A DNA stretch of 64,000 bases from Bacteroidota bacterium (GTDB taxonomy: Bacteria > Bacteroidota > Bacteroidia > Bacteroidales > UBA4417): the NCBI GenBank assembly GCA_013376995.1, contig JACAAZ010000005.1:186001-250000 (forward strand). The letters run 5' to 3'. Shown one piece after another: positions 61,666 through 64,000 of the stretch (positions within the stretch are counted from its first letter, which is position 1; each line of letters begins with the position of its first letter). The translations under genes and the position numbers were made by a program. Under the pieces are notes generated by a model. The model did not search any database and was not told the origin of the DNA. It saw only the letters and a program-made list of their open reading frames with translations.

Positions 61666-62733
61666 TTATTTTTTCATCTGGTAGATGGAAGTAACTTCTT
61701 CGGCAGAAAGTGCCTTATTGAAGATACGAAGTTCATCCATCATACTTAGGTCTGAAAAATGGTTCCAGTAATCAAAGTTAGGTTTGCCTGACATTAGAGA
61801 CATAGAGGTACATCCGCTCCAGTCGATGGCATGATCCATGGGTGCTTCTTTAACAACAGCTCCGTCAACGTATATTGTAGCTTTTGTTGCTGAAATAGTG
61901 ATAGCTATATGCATCCAGGTGTCAGATGGAGTAACTGTGATGAATGGATTCATCCATACTTCAGCGGCTGAGATCCCAAAGTTAACAAAGAGATTTTGTT
62001 TAGCTCCGTTGTTTTCGCGAGCCACCCTTAGCCCTTTGAAGCGGGTTGTGTCATTGTAAACCGCGTAAGGACGGCAAATGGCCAATATCCCGGCCCGATC
62101 AGGAGTCCCATTCAATTTATACCAGAACGTAGCACTGAATTCAGGATTTGTAAGTGCAGTTGCGGGGAAAGTTAGGTAGGCGTCTGTAGCACCCTGATAG
62201 GCCTGGCCGGTTTTTCCGGGACCGAAAGTAGGAGAACCCACTTTCTTGGCAGCGACCATTGAAACAAGGTCGTTGTTATCTCCATCAAAAGGCATATAGA
62301 ATACTTCACCCGGAAGCGGGTTGTAAGGAGCTACTTTCTTGAAGTTAACAGAGCTCGTTGAGGTCTTTCCAGACAGGTCGGTTGCAACAACTGTCAGCAC
62401 ATGGTCGCCATCGGTAACATTGTCGTATGTATAGGAGAGCGCTGCACGCCTGTAGTCCTTGAAAGAATCGAAGGAAGCTATGTCAGCACCATCCATTTGC
62501 AGCACAACTTTTTTGAGTTCAATATCATCAGATGCAGAACACAAGATCACTATGCTGGCAACAGTTTCAGGCACCCTTACAAGCGTGCCTTCCAGTGGAT
62601 AACTGATGTTAATAACGGGGGCTGATGTATCAGCACCTGGTGTAACAGCATTTATTGGGTCAATTCCTTTTTCACATGATACAGCCAACGCCATCATCAG
62701 TGAAGAAATGATTATATATTTCAGGATTTTCAT
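61666..62733 (-). CDS. LamG-domain lipoprotein of the PUL (candidate surface glycan-binding protein)
   Basis: 355 residues with lipobox AVSC (mature Cys then EKGIDP). An Ig-like domain spans about 35-130 (VINISYPLEGTLVRVPETVA). A concanavalin-like LamG domain follows at about 140-355: PGEVFYMPFDGDNNDLVS at the start, ATFWYKLNGTPDRAGILAI in the middle and MMDELRIFNKALSAEEV at the end. It sits 30 bases after the SusD gene, the position usually held by SusE/SusF-like or surface glycan-binding proteins. It probably binds the target polysaccharide on the cell surface. Glycan specificity is not visible. Confidence 0.82.
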   Translation of the reverse strand: MKILKYIIISSLMMALAVSCEKGIDPINAVTPGADTSAPVINISYPLEGTLVRVPETVASIVILCSASDDIELKKVVLQMDGADIASFDSFKDYRRAALSYTYDNVTDGDHVLTVVATDLSGKTSTSSVNFKKVAPYNPLPGEVFYMPFDGDNNDLVSMVAAKKVGSPTFGPGKTGQAYQGATDAYLTFPATALTNPEFSATFWYKLNGTPDRAGILAICRPYAVYNDTTRFKGLRVARENNGAKQNLFVNFGISAAEVWMNPFITVTPSDTWMHIAITISATKATIYVDGAVVKEAPMDHAIDWSGCTSMSLMSGKPNFDYWNHFSDLSMMDELRIFNKALSAEEVTSIYQMKK

Positions 62734-62763
62734 ATTCGTATTATTTTTTGTGAATGAATCAAC

Positions 62764-64000
62764 TTAAGGCTTAAGTGCTGGAAGAAGGTCGATCTGGGCC
62801 TGCGGATATGGCAGGAATGCCTTATCAGAAGTATAAGTTCTTCCGTCATAGCTCAATTCATCCGTTTTTCCTAGCCTGACCATATCATAGAAACGTGTGC
62901 CCCATTCTGTTGCTAATTCAGCAAATTTCTCATCCATCACCTGGGCATTTGTTACCCCTGTTAATGAAGTAAGTCCGGCACGGGTACGTACCAGGTTCAC
63001 AGCAGCATCTGCAGTACCTGCTGAACCGGTAGCTCCCTGGGTAAGGGCTTCAGCATACATGAGGAGGATTTCAGCATAACGGATACAGGTGAAATTTTTG
63101 TTAGTGCCATAATCTGTACGCCCTGGTGTTAGTTCATCGGAAGGCAGGTAGAACTTACCTCCTGCAAACATGGCCCTGGCGTAATCGTTAAATATATCGC
63201 CAGATGGGGTAGTATTTGTAATCCATGCTGGTAAATTTGCATATTTAGGATCTTTCTTGATCTCGGCAATTCCCCTGTTGGTGAAGATCACGGTAGTTTG
63301 CAAACGGGTTGTTTCACCCCTGTCGAGCATGAATTTAATATATTTCAGGCTGGGCTCCCAGAATCCCCATCCATCTCCTGATCCATTGACTTTTGGTGTC
63401 CATCCCTGGGGTCCGAAGAAGGCAAAGAGATAAGAATAGTTATCGCCGGAACCTTTACCCAGGTCAGAGTATTGCATTTCCAAGAGGTTTTCGCTATTCA
63501 ATTTTCCCTTGGTCTTGAATAGTTTGTAATAGTCTGATTCCAGGGTGAATTTACCTGATTTAATAATCTCGCCGGTTGCATCTGCAACTTCCTGGTATTT
63601 CTTCAATTCCAGGTTGGCCAGTGCCTTAATGGCATAAGCAGTATACTTGGTTACACCACCGGGGATATCAGTCCTTTCATTAGGCCTCATATCAGGGAGG
63701 TTAGGAATAGCTTCCGTCATCTGGTCTGAAATGTGCTGCATTACTTCATCCTTGGTTGATAACTTAGCCACATATAACTCAGAAGGATTAGAAGTCATCG
63801 GAATGAATAAACTTCCCCAAACACGGCTAAGCTGGAAAAGCCACCATGCCCTGAGAACCTTTACCTCAGAAGTGTATTGGTCAGCCAAAGCTGTGTTGGT
63901 CGCATGTTCCTTATACAAAGCGATTTGTTCGATTGCTGAATTAGCGCTGAAGATATTCTGATGATAATTCTGCCAGAGGGAATTGTACATCCAATAGTCC
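62764..64000 (-). CDS. SusD/RagB family outer-membrane protein, N-terminus beyond window
   Basis: Surface lipoprotein partner of a SusC-type transporter. The frame stays open to the right edge (DYW precedes the first Met), and 408 of an expected 500-550 residues are visible. SusD features: LKALANLELKKYQEVADATGEI tetratricopeptide-like helices, CIRYAEILLMYAEALTQG, and the closing VRTRAGLTSLTGVTNAQVMDEKFAELATEWGTRFYDMVRLGKT region (key ATEWGTRFYDMVR), followed by LPYPQAQIDL. Together with the LamG lipoprotein it defines the start of the PUL. A SusC gene should lie just beyond the window. Confidence 0.95.
   Translation of the reverse strand, partial: DYWMYNSLWQNYHQNIFSANSAIEQIALYKEHATNTALADQYTSEVKVLRAWWLFQLSRVWGSLFIPMTSNPSELYVAKLSTKDEVMQHISDQMTEAIPNLPDMRPNERTDIPGGVTKYTAYAIKALANLELKKYQEVADATGEIIKSGKFTLESDYYKLFKTKGKLNSENLLEMQYSDLGKGSGDNYSYLFAFFGPQGWTPKVNGSGDGWGFWEPSLKYIKFMLDRGETTRLQTTVIFTNRGIAEIKKDPKYANLPAWITNTTPSGDIFNDYARAMFAGGKFYLPSDELTPGRTDYGTNKNFTCIRYAEILLMYAEALTQGATGSAGTADAAVNLVRTRAGLTSLTGVTNAQVMDEKFAELATEWGTRFYDMVRLGKTDELSYDGRTYTSDKAFLPYPQAQIDLLPALKP

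Overview
The window reads as a chromosomal segment of a Bacteroidota bacterium, most likely an anaerobic or marine Bacteroidales-like lineage. The evidence is a SusD homologue at the right edge, three proteins ending in type IX secretion (T9SS) sorting domains, the T9SS regulator PorX, a fused LpxC/FabZ, DUF4249 paired with a TonB-dependent receptor, and candidate promoters of the TAnnTTTG type. I see no rRNA, tRNA, CRISPR array, prophage or intact transposase.

Layout. 1-4802 (+): end of a surface-polysaccharide locus (flippase, two tandem Wzz-like chain-length proteins, O-antigen ligase). 4912-17064 (-): lipid A genes (HD phosphohydrolase, lpxD, lpxC/fabZ, lpxA, a lone ABC ATPase, then efp and a second lpxD). 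This run is interrupted at about 6.4-11.7 kb by plus-strand accessory genes: a LamG protein and an M14 peptidase (both T9SS cargo), an alpha/beta hydrolase, and a 560-bp GxxExxY cassette with inverted repeats, next to a decayed copy of the 3' end of the ABC ATPase gene. 17340-20553 (+): porX, tsaE, ald. 20639-24743 (+): TonB receptor, DUF4249 lipoprotein, a conserved unknown and an acylphosphatase. 24980-33658: mixed housekeeping genes and hypotheticals (mnmD, a propeller lipoprotein, a DEDD exonuclease, an FKBP isomerase, an epimerase-like protein, a PepSY-like lipoprotein, a GH16-like T9SS enzyme, a methyltransferase).

33691-42872 (-) is a glycan-salvage cluster: GH92 alpha-mannosidase, a large double-transglutaminase protein, a three-part protein joining RhaM-type mutarotase, HxGH nucleotidyltransferase and GHMP sugar kinase, and a GH29 alpha-fucosidase. 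The three-part protein looks like a one-polypeptide route from free sugar to nucleotide sugar and is the most novel item I found. 43044-47195 holds a CBM9-like protein, an M50-like membrane protease, a lipoate ligase and an unknown outer-membrane-like protein.

47645-64000 (-) is a polysaccharide utilization locus, read from SusD (cut by the window edge) through a LamG lipoprotein, a lipoprotein of the GH144/glucoamylase family, a GH43-F5/8C-Fn3 protein, three more GH144-family proteins, a GH31 and a GH3. It ends at a hairpin at 47507-47537. Four GH144-type proteins plus GH3 suggest a beta-1,2-glucan substrate. A 119-bp inverted-repeat element sits between the SusD/LamG genes and the enzyme genes and may attenuate transcription.
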